Assembly: GCF_001708505.1 (NCBI RefSeq)
Contig: NZ_CP015992.1
Coordinates: 992,001-1,056,000, forward strand
Direction: 5' to 3'
DNA length: 64,000 nucleotides
Source: Pseudomonas sp. TCU-HL1
Lineage (GTDB): Bacteria > Pseudomonadota > Gammaproteobacteria > Pseudomonadales > Pseudomonadaceae
Positions within the stretch are counted from its first letter, which is position 1. Each line of letters starts with the position of its first letter. Of the stretch, positions 15,605 to 25,327 are shown one piece after another. The notes below the pieces were generated by a model that worked only from the letters and a program-made list of their open reading frames with translations, had not been told where the DNA came from and did no database searches. The translations under genes were made by a program, and so were the position numbers.

Positions 15605-15745
15605 GTGGATAACGCCGAGAATAAGCCCCTGTGGAAGCGCCTGGGCTGGCTGGTGGGCATCTGGGCCCTCAGCGTGCTGGCCCTGGGCGCGGTGGCCTAC
15701 CTGTTGCGGATGGTCATGACGGCGGCGGGGTTGAGTACGCAGTGA
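15605..15745 (+). CDS. DUF2474 small membrane protein, CydX-like partner of CioAB
   Basis: This 46-residue protein (MDNAENKPLWKRLGWLVGIW...) has one membrane helix at about residues 14-36 and a GTG start behind GAGAGG. DUF2474 genes lie right after cydB/cioB in many proteobacteria and are thought to play the role of the small CydX/YbgT subunit. It begins nine bases after cioB, so it is in the same operon. It is too short for routine ORF calls and easily missed. Confidence 0.85.
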   Translation: MDNAENKPLWKRLGWLVGIWALSVLALGAVAYLLRMVMTAAGLSTQ

Positions 15746-15772
15746 GGTAAGTCCGAGCGGGCGTCAGCTTCC

Positions 15773-15874
15773 CTCACCCCAACCCTCTCCCAGAGGGAGA
15801 GGGGGCTGTCCGTGCCTAGGGCTGACCGGCGTGAGTCACCCCTCTCCCCTTGGGAGAGGGGCCGGGGCGGGCCG
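15773..15874. repeat. CCCTCTCCC repeat, double unit
   Basis: Two palindromes of the CCCTCTCCC family lie in tandem: AACCCTCTCCCAGAGGGAGA then ACCCCTCTCCCCTTGGGAGA, the second continuing into GGGG. They separate the convergent cioAB operon and rlmG and could form strong stem-loops on either transcript. Confidence 0.7.
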
Positions 15875-15908
15875 CGTTCGGATGAGGGTAGTCAGGCCCC
15901 GCACGGAG

Positions 15909-17033
15909 TTATTTGCTCGCCTTCAACACCACGAATTTCGGCGTGGCCGCCACCTGCTCCACCCCCCGGAACAGGCGCTTGAGCTTGGCGTGGTAGCCCA
16001 GGTGACGGTTGCCCACTATCCACAGCTCGCCCCCTGCAACCAATGCATTGCGCGCCTGCACGAACATGCGCCAGGCGAGGAAGTCGCCCACCACCTGCTG
16101 CTGGTGGAAGGGCGGATTGCACAGCACCAGGTCCAGCGAGTCCGCCGGCTGTTCGGCCAGACCGTCGCCGGCGCGGATATCCACGGGGCGTTCGCCCAGC
16201 GCTGCTTGCCAGTTTTCCCGCGCTGATTGCACTGCCATGTACGACTCGTCCATCAGGGTCATCTGCGCCTGCGGGTTGGCCAGGGCGTAGGCGATGCCGA
16301 GCACGCCGTTGCCGCAGCCCAGGTCCGCCGCGCGGATGTCCGCCAGGCTGCGCGGCAGGTGCGGGAGGAAGGCGCGAGTGCCGATATCCAGCCCTTCGCG
16401 GCAGAACACGTTGGCGTGGTTGATCAGCGTCAGGCGTGGCTGGTCCAACTGGTAGCGGGTGGGGTAGGGCGAGGCGATGGCCGGTTTCTGCTCGGGCGTT
16501 GCGATCAGCAGGCGGGCTTTCTTCACGGCAAGGGACGGCTGCATCGGGCCGATGTATTTCGCCAGCAGTTCGCCTGCGGCGTGAGGCAGGTGCTTGACCA
16601 TGCCCGCAGCGACCACGGTCGCGCCGGGAGCCAGTTGGCCATGCAGGCGGATCAGTTGCTCTTCCAGCAGCGCCAGGGTCTTGGGCACGCGGATCAGTAC
16701 CCGGTCGAACGGACCCTCGGCCACCTCGCTGGCGGGCACGAAACGCACGTGTCCGGCCTCCAGTCCATTGCGCGCCAGGTTGCGCTGCAGGGCGATGTGG
16801 CCCAGGTGGGAGTCGCCGCTGCTGGTGACCTGCGCGTGAGGGGCAAGGCTGGCGGCCAGGGCGCCGAAACTGTCGTTCAGCACCAGGATGCGCGTATCGC
16901 TCGTGAGGCCCTGCTCATGCAGGTGGCTGAGCAGGTATTCGTCGGCGGCGTCGAAGGCCTGCAGCGGGTCGTCCTGCTGCTCGGGCTGGCGAACGAGGTC
17001 GAGCTGGGCGAAAGGCGTAGCAAATATAGGCAT
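15909..17033 (-). CDS. rlmG: 23S rRNA (guanine-N2)-methyltransferase RlmG
   Basis: RlmG makes m2G1835 in 23S rRNA with SAM. The 374-residue protein has the double methyltransferase fold: a degenerate N-terminal half and a C-terminal half with RAADLGCGNGVLGIAYALANP (SAM binding) and the catalytic LVLCNPPFHQQQ. This NPPF motif and overall length are as in E. coli RlmG/YgjO. It diverges from the ferredoxin reductase gene, leaving about 80 bp between them. Confidence 0.93.
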   Translation of the reverse strand: MPIFATPFAQLDLVRQPEQQDDPLQAFDAADEYLLSHLHEQGLTSDTRILVLNDSFGALAASLAPHAQVTSSGDSHLGHIALQRNLARNGLEAGHVRFVPASEVAEGPFDRVLIRVPKTLALLEEQLIRLHGQLAPGATVVAAGMVKHLPHAAGELLAKYIGPMQPSLAVKKARLLIATPEQKPAIASPYPTRYQLDQPRLTLINHANVFCREGLDIGTRAFLPHLPRSLADIRAADLGCGNGVLGIAYALANPQAQMTLMDESYMAVQSARENWQAALGERPVDIRAGDGLAEQPADSLDLVLCNPPFHQQQVVGDFLAWRMFVQARNALVAGGELWIVGNRHLGYHAKLKRLFRGVEQVAATPKFVVLKASK

Positions 17034-17116
17034 AAGAACCGGCGGTGTTTCTGAAGGCCGCTTTGCGCGACACTGGGACGGCCTTCGAACGAATCGGAAA
17101 TGAGTGGGAGCGGAGT

Positions 17117-17893
17117 ATGACCGCCAGCGAAGAGAAGTTCACCCGTCAGACCTTGCTGGAAGTAGAGACCCTGACCCCCAGCTTGTTCACCCTGCGTACC
17201 ACCCGTGACGCGGGCTATCGCTTCCGCGCCGGCCAGTTCGCCCGCCTGGGCGTGACCAAGGCCGACGGCAGCACGGTCTGGCGCGCCTATTCCATGGTCT
17301 CGGCGCCCCATGATGAGTACCTGGAATTCTTCTCCATCGTCGTACCGGGGGGCGAGTTCACCAGCGAACTGTCGCACCTTGCGGAAGGTGACACCCTGAT
17401 GGTCGACAAGACGGCCTTCGGCTTCCTCACCCTCGACCGCTTCGTCGACGGTCGCGACCTCTGGCTGCTGGCCACCGGGACGGGCCTCGCGCCCTTCCTG
17501 TCGATCCTCCAGGACCTGGAAGTCTGGCAACGCTTCGAGCGCATCATCCTGGTCTACAGCGTGCGCCAGGCTGCCGAACTGGCCTACCAGCCGCTGATCG
17601 ACGACCTGAAAAATCGCGATTACCTGGAGGGCGTGGCCGAGAAGCTGCTGTACATCCCCGTGGTGACCCGCGAGGACGTTTCCGGCGCGCTGCACGGGCG
17701 CATCACCACCCTGATCGAGAACGGCGAACTGGAACGCGCCGCGGGCCTCGACCTGATCCCGGAACATTCCCGCGTGATGCTCTGCGGCAACCCACAGATG
17801 ATCGATGACACGCGTGCCGTGCTGAAAACGCGTGACATGAACCTGAGCCTGACCCGTCGACCGGGGCAAGTGGCAGTGGAGAATTACTGGTAG
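17117..17893 (+). CDS. Ferredoxin--NADP reductase (FprB-like)
   Basis: The 258-residue flavoprotein moves electrons between NADPH and ferredoxin or flavodoxin. It has the FAD motif RAYSMVSAP, the NADP-binding LLATGTGLAPFLSILQD, and the end MLCGNPQMIDDTRAVL with a final aromatic residue (ENYW), all typical of the bacterial Fpr subfamily. The sequence differs from the classic P. aeruginosa FprA, so an FprB-type paralogue is likelier. The ATG at 17117 has GGAG upstream; an upstream reading from 17045 adds residues outside the family domain. Confidence 0.88.
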   Translation: MTASEEKFTRQTLLEVETLTPSLFTLRTTRDAGYRFRAGQFARLGVTKADGSTVWRAYSMVSAPHDEYLEFFSIVVPGGEFTSELSHLAEGDTLMVDKTAFGFLTLDRFVDGRDLWLLATGTGLAPFLSILQDLEVWQRFERIILVYSVRQAAELAYQPLIDDLKNRDYLEGVAEKLLYIPVVTREDVSGALHGRITTLIENGELERAAGLDLIPEHSRVMLCGNPQMIDDTRAVLKTRDMNLSLTRRPGQVAVENYW

Positions 17894-17900
17894 AGAGGCA

Positions 17901-17970
17901 TCGCGAATGAGTTCGCTCCCACAGGGGGCACCGGATGCCTTTCATTGTGGGAGCGAATTCATTCGCGAAA
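17901..17970. repeat. REP pair, TGTGGGAGCGAATTCATTCGCGAA type
   Basis: Two REP-type units face each other: TCGCGAATGAGTTCGCTCCC (17901) and TGTGGGAGCGAATTCATTCG (17946). They form a long imperfect palindrome between the convergent ferredoxin reductase and the small oxidase gene. Related units are at 12847, 23963, 24033 and 26707. Confidence 0.75.
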
Positions 17971-17992
17971 GGGCTGCATAGCAGCCCCTGAT

Positions 17993-18238
17993 TCACGCCT
18001 CCATCTCGACCCGGCTCGCACAACCCCCATCACACCTCCCTGGGCAACTGCACCCGGTACTGCTGCGCCCGGTGGCGCGTTCCATGCGCCGGGCCACGGG
18101 TTCGTCGTCGGCAAACGGCAGCATGGTGGCTTCGTCCAGCTGGCGTTGGTCGCGGCCCCCCAGGCAGGCCTGGGTGGTGAGGTAGAAGAACGCCAATGCG
18201 GCCAGGCTGAGCAGTGCATAGGCGCCTTCGCTATCCAT
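17993..18238 (-). CDS. Small membrane protein next to orphan ccoN (CcoQ-like position)
   Basis: This 81-residue protein starts with one membrane helix (EGAYALLSLAALAFFYLTTQA, about residues 4-23) and has a polar tail ending with a Cys cluster GCSCPGRCDGGC. Its ATG overlaps the stop region of the ccoN-like gene (ATGGATAG), so both are translated together. Its place and topology resemble CcoQ, the small subunit of cbb3 oxidases, but I do not recognise the sequence as CcoQ. The Cys-rich tail could bind a metal. Confidence 0.7.
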   Translation of the reverse strand: MDSEGAYALLSLAALAFFYLTTQACLGGRDQRQLDEATMLPFADDEPVARRMERATGRSSTGCSCPGRCDGGCASRVEMEA

Positions 18239-19667
18239 GGGCGACCGCCTGCGGCACCACTTCGGTGGTGCGCACATCGCCGACGCGAACCGTGCGCCAG
18301 GTGTTCCAGGCCATCAGCAGCATGCCGGTGACGAAGAAGATGCCGCCCACCATACGCACCACGAATCCGGGGTGGCTGGCTTCCAGAGCCTCTACGAAGG
18401 AATAGGTGAGGGTGCCGTCCTCGTTGACCGCACGCCACATCAGGCCCTGGGTGATGCCGTTGACCCACATGGAGGCGATGTAGAGCACGGTGCCGATGGT
18501 GGCCAGCCAGAAGTGCGCGTTGATCAGACCGGTGCTGTGCATCTGCGCGCGGCCATACAGCCGGGGGATCAGGTGGTAGAGCGAGCCGATGGTGATCATC
18601 GCCACCCAGCCCAGCGCCCCGGCGTGCACGTGGCCGATGGTCCAGTCGGTGTAGTGGGACAGCGCGTTGACCGTCTTGATGGCCATCATCGGGCCTTCGA
18701 AGGTGGACATGCCGTAGAAGGCGAGAGAGACCACCAGAAAGCGCAGGATCGGGTCGTCGCGCAGCTTATGCCAGGCCCCGGAGAGGGTCATCATGCCGTT
18801 GATCATGCCGCCCCAGCTGGGAGCCAGCAGGATGATCGACATCACCATGCCGAGGGACTGCGCCCAGTCGGGCAGGGCGGTGTAGTGCAGATGGTGCGGA
18901 CCGGCCCAGATGTACAGGGTGATCAGCGCCCAGAAGTGCACGATGGATAGCCGATAGGAATACACCGGACGCCCGGCTTGCTTGGGAATGAAGTAGTACA
19001 TCATCCCCAGGAAACCGGTGGTCAGGAAGAAGCCCACGGCGTTGTGGCCGTACCACCACTGCACCATGGCGTCGGTGGCACCGGAGTAAACCGAGTAGGA
19101 CTTGAACCAGCTCACCGGAATGGCCAGGTGGTTGACCACGTGGAGCATCGCCGTGACCAGGATGAAGGCGCCGAAGAACCAGTTGCCCACGTAGATGTGC
19201 TTGGTCTTGCGCTTCATCACGGTGCCGAAGAACACCACTGCGTAGGCGACCCAGACGATGCCCATCCACACCGCGCCGGTGAACTCCACCTCGGCATATT
19301 CCTTGGTGGTGGTCAGCCCCTGAGGCAGGGTGACCAGCAAGATCACCACCAGCGCCTGCCAGCCCCAGAAGGTGAAGGCGGCAAGCCCGCCGCCGAACAG
19401 CCGCGCCTGGCAGGTGCGCTGCACCGTGTAGTAGCTGGTGGCGAACAGCGCACTGCCGCCGAAGGCGAAGATCACCAGATTGGTGTGCAGTGGGCGCAGG
19501 CGGCCGAAGCTGGTCCAGGGCAGATTGAGGTTCAGGTCCGGCCAGACGAGCTGGGCGGCGATGAACACCCCCATGCCCATGCCGACGATGCCCCAGACCA
19601 GGGTCATCAGGGTGAACTGGCGAACCACCTTGTAGTCGTAGGCGGGTGCCTGAAGTGCGGTACTCAT
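18231..19667 (-). CDS. Orphan cbb3-type cytochrome oxidase catalytic subunit (CcoN3/CcoN4-like)
   Basis: The 478-residue protein has the 12-helix haem-copper oxidase subunit I core. It includes RLRPLHTNLVIFAFGGSALFATSYY, the copper-B His region WWYGHNAVGFFLTTGFLGMMYYF, and TDWTIGHVHAGALGWVAMI with haem ligands. No ccoO or ccoP is next to it, so it is an orphan catalytic subunit like CcoN3 or CcoN4 of P. aeruginosa, which combine with CcoO and CcoP made elsewhere. The start at 19667 (MSTALQAPAYDYKVVRQFTL) fits CcoN N-termini; the extension to 19706 is not supported. It diverges from cysI. Confidence 0.9.
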   Translation of the reverse strand: MSTALQAPAYDYKVVRQFTLMTLVWGIVGMGMGVFIAAQLVWPDLNLNLPWTSFGRLRPLHTNLVIFAFGGSALFATSYYTVQRTCQARLFGGGLAAFTFWGWQALVVILLVTLPQGLTTTKEYAEVEFTGAVWMGIVWVAYAVVFFGTVMKRKTKHIYVGNWFFGAFILVTAMLHVVNHLAIPVSWFKSYSVYSGATDAMVQWWYGHNAVGFFLTTGFLGMMYYFIPKQAGRPVYSYRLSIVHFWALITLYIWAGPHHLHYTALPDWAQSLGMVMSIILLAPSWGGMINGMMTLSGAWHKLRDDPILRFLVVSLAFYGMSTFEGPMMAIKTVNALSHYTDWTIGHVHAGALGWVAMITIGSLYHLIPRLYGRAQMHSTGLINAHFWLATIGTVLYIASMWVNGITQGLMWRAVNEDGTLTYSFVEALEASHPGFVVRMVGGIFFVTGMLLMAWNTWRTVRVGDVRTTEVVPQAVAHG

Positions 19668-19972
19668 GTGCGAGCCTTTCGGTTGGGAGGACTGAGCGGC
19701 CGTCATTCTGGAAATCCCGTTGCCGGGGAAACAGACTCAGATAAACGTACTTTTTAGTGCTCAGACTGGGGGCCGTCTCTGCAGGTAACCACCGAGGTCC
19801 CTGTAGGCGCGAGCTCTGCTCGCGAACCGGGCCTTCGCGAGCAGAGCTCGCTCCTACGGAAGTTGAATCCCTGGCTGATCTGATACGGTTTTTCACACTG
19901 AAACTGGCGCTGTTTATAGGCAGCCCTGCTGGCCATAGTGACGGCTCCGCCTGCCTTGCTGGAGCCGCTTGC
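19668..19972. other. Divergent intergenic region ccoN-like / cysI
   Basis: This 305 bp region carries the promoters of two divergent units. The only clear structure is a REP-type inverted pair at 19803-19857 (GTAGGCGCGAGCTCTGCTCG and GAGCAGAGCTCGCTCCTAC), an almost perfect 55 bp palindrome. No ANR box of the TTGAT-N4-ATCAA type was found. Confidence 0.5.
19803..19857. repeat. REP pair, GTAGGAGCGAGCTCTGCTCGCGAA type
   Basis: Inverted pair GTAGGCGCGAGCTCTGCTCG / CGAGCAGAGCTCGCTCCTAC. The same sequence is found inside the two MITE-like elements at 30977-31034 and 50298-50355. Here it has no TAATGC ends or target repeats around it. Confidence 0.8.
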
Positions 19973-21639
<1,667 letters not shown>

Positions 21640-21643
<4 letters not shown>

Positions 21644-22116
21644 ACAACCTGATCAAGCTCGTGGACGGTGAAGCTCGCCTGGTGGAGGACCCCTGGACCC
21701 TCGTTCGCGAGGCAGGAGAATCCCTGCCTGACGGGCAGCTGGTCCTGCCGCTGGCGCTCTGGCGCGAGCGCGGCGGCCGCGACGGGCTGTTGCTGCAGCC
21801 GGATGATGAAGTGGAGCCGCTGGCGCCGTTGGCCGGCGATCTGCCGCTGATCGCGGTGGACTTTCCGAACTTCCGTGACGGTCGCGGCTACAGCCAGGCC
21901 TACCTGCTGCGTACCCGCCTGGGATGGCGCGGAGAGCTGCGTGCGGTAGGCGATGTACTGCGCGACCAGCTCAGCCACATGCGCCAGTGCGGTTTCGATG
22001 CCTTCGCCGTGCGTGAAGACAAATCCGTCGAAGACGCACTCAAGGGGCTGGCCGGTGTGAGCGTGCTGTATGGGCGCTCGGTGATCGAGCCAAAGCCTCT
22101 ATTTCGTAGGCGCTAA
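21640..22116 (+). CDS. DUF934 protein, sulfite reductase-linked
   Basis: This 158-residue soluble protein overlaps the end of cysI by ATGA, the sign of tight coupling. DUF934 proteins follow cysI in most pseudomonads and are assumed to serve in assimilatory sulfite reduction, with no proven activity. Conserved segments include LPLIAVDFPNFRDGRGYSQAYLLR and DVLRDQLSHMRQCGFDAFAVR. No membrane helix or signal peptide is seen. Confidence 0.9.
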
Positions 22117-22183
22117 GAGATTTCGTACATGAATGGTAAAAATTCCTCGCTTAGAGTTGCTGATTTTCTGACCTAGCATTCGC

Positions 22184-22201
22184 AGTTCGTTTATCCGAAC
22201 T
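22184..22201. other. Small hairpin in AT-rich spacer before the TerC gene
   Basis: AGTTCG-TTTATC-CGAACT forms a six-pair hairpin in an AT-rich stretch (about 22110-22220) of the 278 bp gap between the DUF934 and TerC genes. It lacks a T-run, so a terminator role is uncertain. The rest of the gap has no recognisable feature. Confidence 0.25.
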
Positions 22202-22394
22202 GGAAACCAATGGACAGCGATAGTTGTAAGCCGCCCCCTGCAACCCCGGGTGCGGCCGTCCCCCTCCCCACTGGCGTCTGCGCACGCCGATTCGAATTAC
22301 AGCTCCCCGCTGCCTACTCTTCGTGCATGTCGATGCAACGCCCGCAGGCGTGGTTCGCGCCTGCCCGTAAACCTGGTTCGAGCGCCTGACCCCA

Positions 22395-23957
22395 ATGGAA
22401 TGGATAGTTGACCCCACGGCCTGGCTGGGCCTCTTGACCCTGATCGTCCTGGAAATCGTCCTGGGCATCGACAACCTGGTATTCATCGCCATCCTGGCTG
22501 ACAAGTTGCCGCCCCATCAGCGGGACCGCGCGCGGCTGATCGGCCTGTCGTTGGCATTGGTGATGCGCCTGGGCCTGCTGGCCAGCATCTCCTGGTTGGT
22601 CACCCTCACCACGCCGCTGTTCGAGGTGTTCGATAAGAGCTTCTCCGGCCGTGACCTGATCATGCTGTTCGGTGGTGTGTTCCTGCTGTTCAAGGCCACC
22701 ATGGAATTGCATGAGCGCCTGGAAGGTCGGGTCCACAGCCAGGGCGGCAGCCGTACCTACGCGCTGTTCTGGCCGGTGGTGGCGCAGATCGTGGTGCTGG
22801 ATGCGGTGTTCTCCCTCGACGCGGTGATCACGGCCGTGGGCATGGTTGAACACCTGGAAGTGATGATGATCGCCGTGGTGGTCTCCATCGGCCTGATGAT
22901 CATCGCCAGCAAGCCGCTGACCGCCTTCGTCAACGCCCATCCCACGGTGATCATGCTGTGCCTGGGCTTCCTGATGATGATCGGTTTCAGCCTGACCGCC
23001 GAAGGCTTGGGCTTCCACATCCCGAAAGGCTACCTGTACGCCGCCATCGGCTTCTCGCTGCTGATCGAGGCCGCCAACCAGCTGGTGCGCTGGCGCCGCA
23101 AGCGCCAGCTCCAGGGCGACCGCAGCGTGCGTGAGCGGACTGCCCATGCCGTGTTACGCCTGCTGGGCGGCCGTGGTGTGGAGGCCGAAGAGGTGGGCGA
23201 GGACATCGCCGACCTGTTGCACGGCGACGATATTGGCAAGGTGCCCTTCGATCGTCGTGAGCGGATCATGATCAGCGGCGTGCTGGGTTTGGCCGACCGC
23301 CCGATTCGCACCCTGATGACCCATCGCAGCGACGTGGAACGCATCGACCTGGCCGAACCGCGTGAAAGCATCCGCGGCGCGCTTCTGCGTTCGCCGCACT
23401 CGCGTCTGCTGGTGATCCGTGGTGGCGACGTGGACGAGCCTCTGGGCTATGTGCACAAGAAAGAACTGCTGCGTGAACTGCTGCAGGGTGAAGGGCTGGA
23501 AATCGAGCAATTGCTGCGAATTCCGCCGAATCTGCCGGAAAGCGCCTCGGTGCTGACTGCCCTGGAAGAAATGCGCAAGGCCTCTACTCACGTGGGCTTC
23601 GTGGTCAACGAGTTCGGCGGTTTCGAGGGGCTGCTGACCATGACGGATATCCTCGAATCCATCGCGGGCGAACTGCCCGACGCCAGCGAGGTGGACGGTC
23701 TGGACATCGAGCCCTGCGAAGGGGGCTGGACAGTCAGCGGTGCGGTGACCCTTAGCCTGCTCGGCGAGCGCCTGGGGTTCTCCGCCAGGCCCGGCGAGGA
23801 CTACCAGACGCTGGCCGGCCTGACCATGAGCCTGCTGGACCGCCTGCCGGTGACTGGCGATGCCCTGGAAATCGAGGGCTGGCAGTTGCAGGTGATCGAG
23901 GTTACAGAGCGACGGGTGAACCGCTTGCTGCTCAAACCCATAGCCCAGGTGAGCTGA
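22395..23957 (+). CDS. TerC-family membrane protein with CBS pair and CorC domain (YegH/YoaE type)
   Basis: The 520-residue protein has three parts: a TerC-type membrane domain of about seven helices (residues 1-230; VLEIVLGIDNLVFIAILADKLP and VVLDAVFSLDAVITAVGM, with the acidic helix residues of TerC), a CBS pair (about 300-425; IRTLMTHRSDVERIDL) and a CorC/HlyC C-terminal domain (about 440-520). TerC proteins are linked to metal-ion export, for example Mn2+ during enzyme loading, and CBS domains often sense nucleotides. It is a single gene convergent with mscL. Confidence 0.9.
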   Translation: MEWIVDPTAWLGLLTLIVLEIVLGIDNLVFIAILADKLPPHQRDRARLIGLSLALVMRLGLLASISWLVTLTTPLFEVFDKSFSGRDLIMLFGGVFLLFKATMELHERLEGRVHSQGGSRTYALFWPVVAQIVVLDAVFSLDAVITAVGMVEHLEVMMIAVVVSIGLMIIASKPLTAFVNAHPTVIMLCLGFLMMIGFSLTAEGLGFHIPKGYLYAAIGFSLLIEAANQLVRWRRKRQLQGDRSVRERTAHAVLRLLGGRGVEAEEVGEDIADLLHGDDIGKVPFDRRERIMISGVLGLADRPIRTLMTHRSDVERIDLAEPRESIRGALLRSPHSRLLVIRGGDVDEPLGYVHKKELLRELLQGEGLEIEQLLRIPPNLPESASVLTALEEMRKASTHVGFVVNEFGGFEGLLTMTDILESIAGELPDASEVDGLDIEPCEGGWTVSGAVTLSLLGERLGFSARPGEDYQTLAGLTMSLLDRLPVTGDALEIEGWQLQVIEVTERRVNRLLLKPIAQVS

Positions 23958-23962
23958 TGGTC

Positions 23963-24056
23963 TGTGGGAGCGACTTCAGTCGCGAAATGAAGAAGGGCCG
24001 CGATGCGGCCCTTCTTGCTGGTGCCCGGCGCGATCGCGAATGAATTCGCTCCCACA
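23963..24056. repeat. REP pair flanking the TerC/mscL terminator
   Basis: REP units TGTGGGAGCGACTTCAGTCG (23963-23987 in full) and the inverted GATCGCGAATGAATTCGCTC (24033-24056 in full) lie on both sides of a terminator hairpin. The whole makes a nested palindrome between convergent genes. Confidence 0.8.
23990..24016. terminator. Bidirectional intrinsic terminator, TerC gene and mscL
   Basis: AAGAAGGGCCGC-GAT-GCGGCCCTTCTT is a perfect 12-pair stem with a three-base loop. It serves the two genes that converge here. Confidence 0.8.
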
Positions 24057-24081
24057 ACCAGGCGCCTCCGGCGCTTCTGGA

Positions 24082-24492
24082 CTACTTGTCCCGCTGCGAC
24101 TTCAGCAGGTCGCGGATTTCGCTCAGCAGCTCCTGGTCCTTGGTCGGCGCGGGTGGGGCTTCCGGGGCCGCAGCCTCTTCGCGCTTGAGCTTGTTGATCA
24201 CCTTCACCCCCATGAAGATCGCGAAGGCCACGATCACGAAGTCCAGGATGGTCTGGATGAACTTGCCGTAGCTCAACACCACTGCCGGGATATCGCCCTC
24301 GGCTGCCTTGAGGGTGATGGCCAGGTCGGAGAAGTCCACCCCGCCGATCAGCAGGCCAATGGGCGGCATGATCACATCACCCACGAAGGACGAGACGATC
24401 TTGCCAAAAGCTGCACCGATGATGATGCCCACGGCCATGTCGACCACGTTGCCCTTGACGGCGAAGGCTTTGAATTCGTTGAGCAGACTCAT
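24082..24492 (-). CDS. mscL: Large-conductance mechanosensitive channel MscL
   Basis: MscL opens under membrane tension to release solutes during osmotic downshock. The 136-residue protein has the amphipathic N-terminal MSLLNEFKAFAVKGNVVDMAVGI, the pore helix with Gly-rich GIIIGAAFGKIVSSFVGDVIMPP, the second helix TILDFVIVAFAIFMGV and the C-terminal bundle ending ELLSEIRDLLKSQ. All are textbook for the pentameric channel. Confidence 0.98.
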   Translation of the reverse strand: MSLLNEFKAFAVKGNVVDMAVGIIIGAAFGKIVSSFVGDVIMPPIGLLIGGVDFSDLAITLKAAEGDIPAVVLSYGKFIQTILDFVIVAFAIFMGVKVINKLKREEAAAPEAPPAPTKDQELLSEIRDLLKSQRDK

Positions 24493-24682
24493 GTTTCACT
24501 CCCTGAGGTTCTGGATTTAACGCTGAAGTGTAATTCAGACGGTCAAGGCTGCCAGCCAAGGCGACCTCCCTGTGCGGGCGCACATGCTAGCGCACTGGCG
24601 CGTGGATTCCGTCAGGCGGCGCTTTCGCGCGGCGGCCGCTGGTCTAGCCTGAGAGGGAGGCTGCAAGAGGAGGGTCGCTGCC

Positions 24683-24928
24683 ATGCCACTAGAACATCAC
24701 CCGCTCAACCGTGAATTTCCCGAGTTCAAGGACACGATGCGCTCGCTGATGCAGAGCGATGCGCACTTTGCCCGGTTGGCGGGGGAGTATCAGAACCTGG
24801 ATTCGCGTATCTACGAAGTCGAGGACGGCAATCAGGCCCTCGACGACAACGCCTTGCATGGTTTGAAGGTGCAACGGGTCGCCCTGAAGGACGAAATCGC
24901 CCGGATGCTCAAGAGCGCCAGAGGCTGA
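24683..24928 (+). CDS. DUF465 (YdcH family) small protein
   Basis: This 81-residue charged helical protein has the family pattern HPLNREFPEFKDTMRSLMQSD...FARLAGEYQNLDSRIYEVEDG and ALKDEIARMLK. Function is unknown; members are short coiled-coil proteins. The ATG follows AGAGGAGGG. It is followed by another small gene in the same direction. Confidence 0.85.
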   Translation: MPLEHHPLNREFPEFKDTMRSLMQSDAHFARLAGEYQNLDSRIYEVEDGNQALDDNALHGLKVQRVALKDEIARMLKSARG

Positions 24929-25006
24929 AGGGCTTCTTGACCGGGGTCAACGGGCGCCGGGAGGCCACCGGATAGGCTGCGGCACTCATCATCTGGAGCC
25001 TGTCCC

Positions 25007-25285
25007 ATGCCTGCCACTCTCAAACTGTCCGGCGCGGACCTCTCGTCCGCGTCGTCCCCTTCCCCTGACCGCCAGGAAGCCAACGAGCGCCTGGACCGCC
25101 TGCAACAGCAGTACGATCTGCTGCAACTCCGAATCCAGCGCGTGGAGGAAGGCAGCGAACCGGACGACGGTTCCAACCTGACCAGCCTGCGTATGCGCCT
25201 GGACGCCTTGCAGCAGGACCTGGAACGGCAGCGCCGGCGCGCCAGCGGCCAGTGCTGCAACTGTGGGGGCGGCTGCCGGGGCTGA
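25007..25285 (+). CDS. Hypothetical coiled-coil protein with Cys-rich tail
   Basis: I do not recognise this 92-residue protein. It has a low-complexity Ser/Pro start, a coiled coil at about residues 23-78 (NERLDRLQQQYDLLQLRIQR, LRMRLDALQQDLERQRRR) and a C-terminal cluster CCNCGGGC. It ends 42 bp before radA and may be cotranscribed. A gene of unknown function sits at this place in P. aeruginosa too, which supports that it is real. Confidence 0.65.
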   Translation: MPATLKLSGADLSSASSPSPDRQEANERLDRLQQQYDLLQLRIQRVEEGSEPDDGSNLTSLRMRLDALQQDLERQRRRASGQCCNCGGGCRG

Positions 25286-25327
25286 TCCGCTATCATGCGG
25301 CCTTTCGTTTTTTGACGGAGGCCGCTG

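Noticed and set aside
19803..19857. Third copy of the MITE-like element
   Set aside because: It shares only the inner REP pair with elements A and B; there are no TAATGC ends, no flanking direct repeat and no terminator-like hairpin.
22117..22394. Possible yybP-ykoY manganese riboswitch before the TerC-family gene
   Set aside because: TerC genes often carry it, but the conserved plus-strand GGGGAGUA and GACC elements were not found; only a small hairpin is present.
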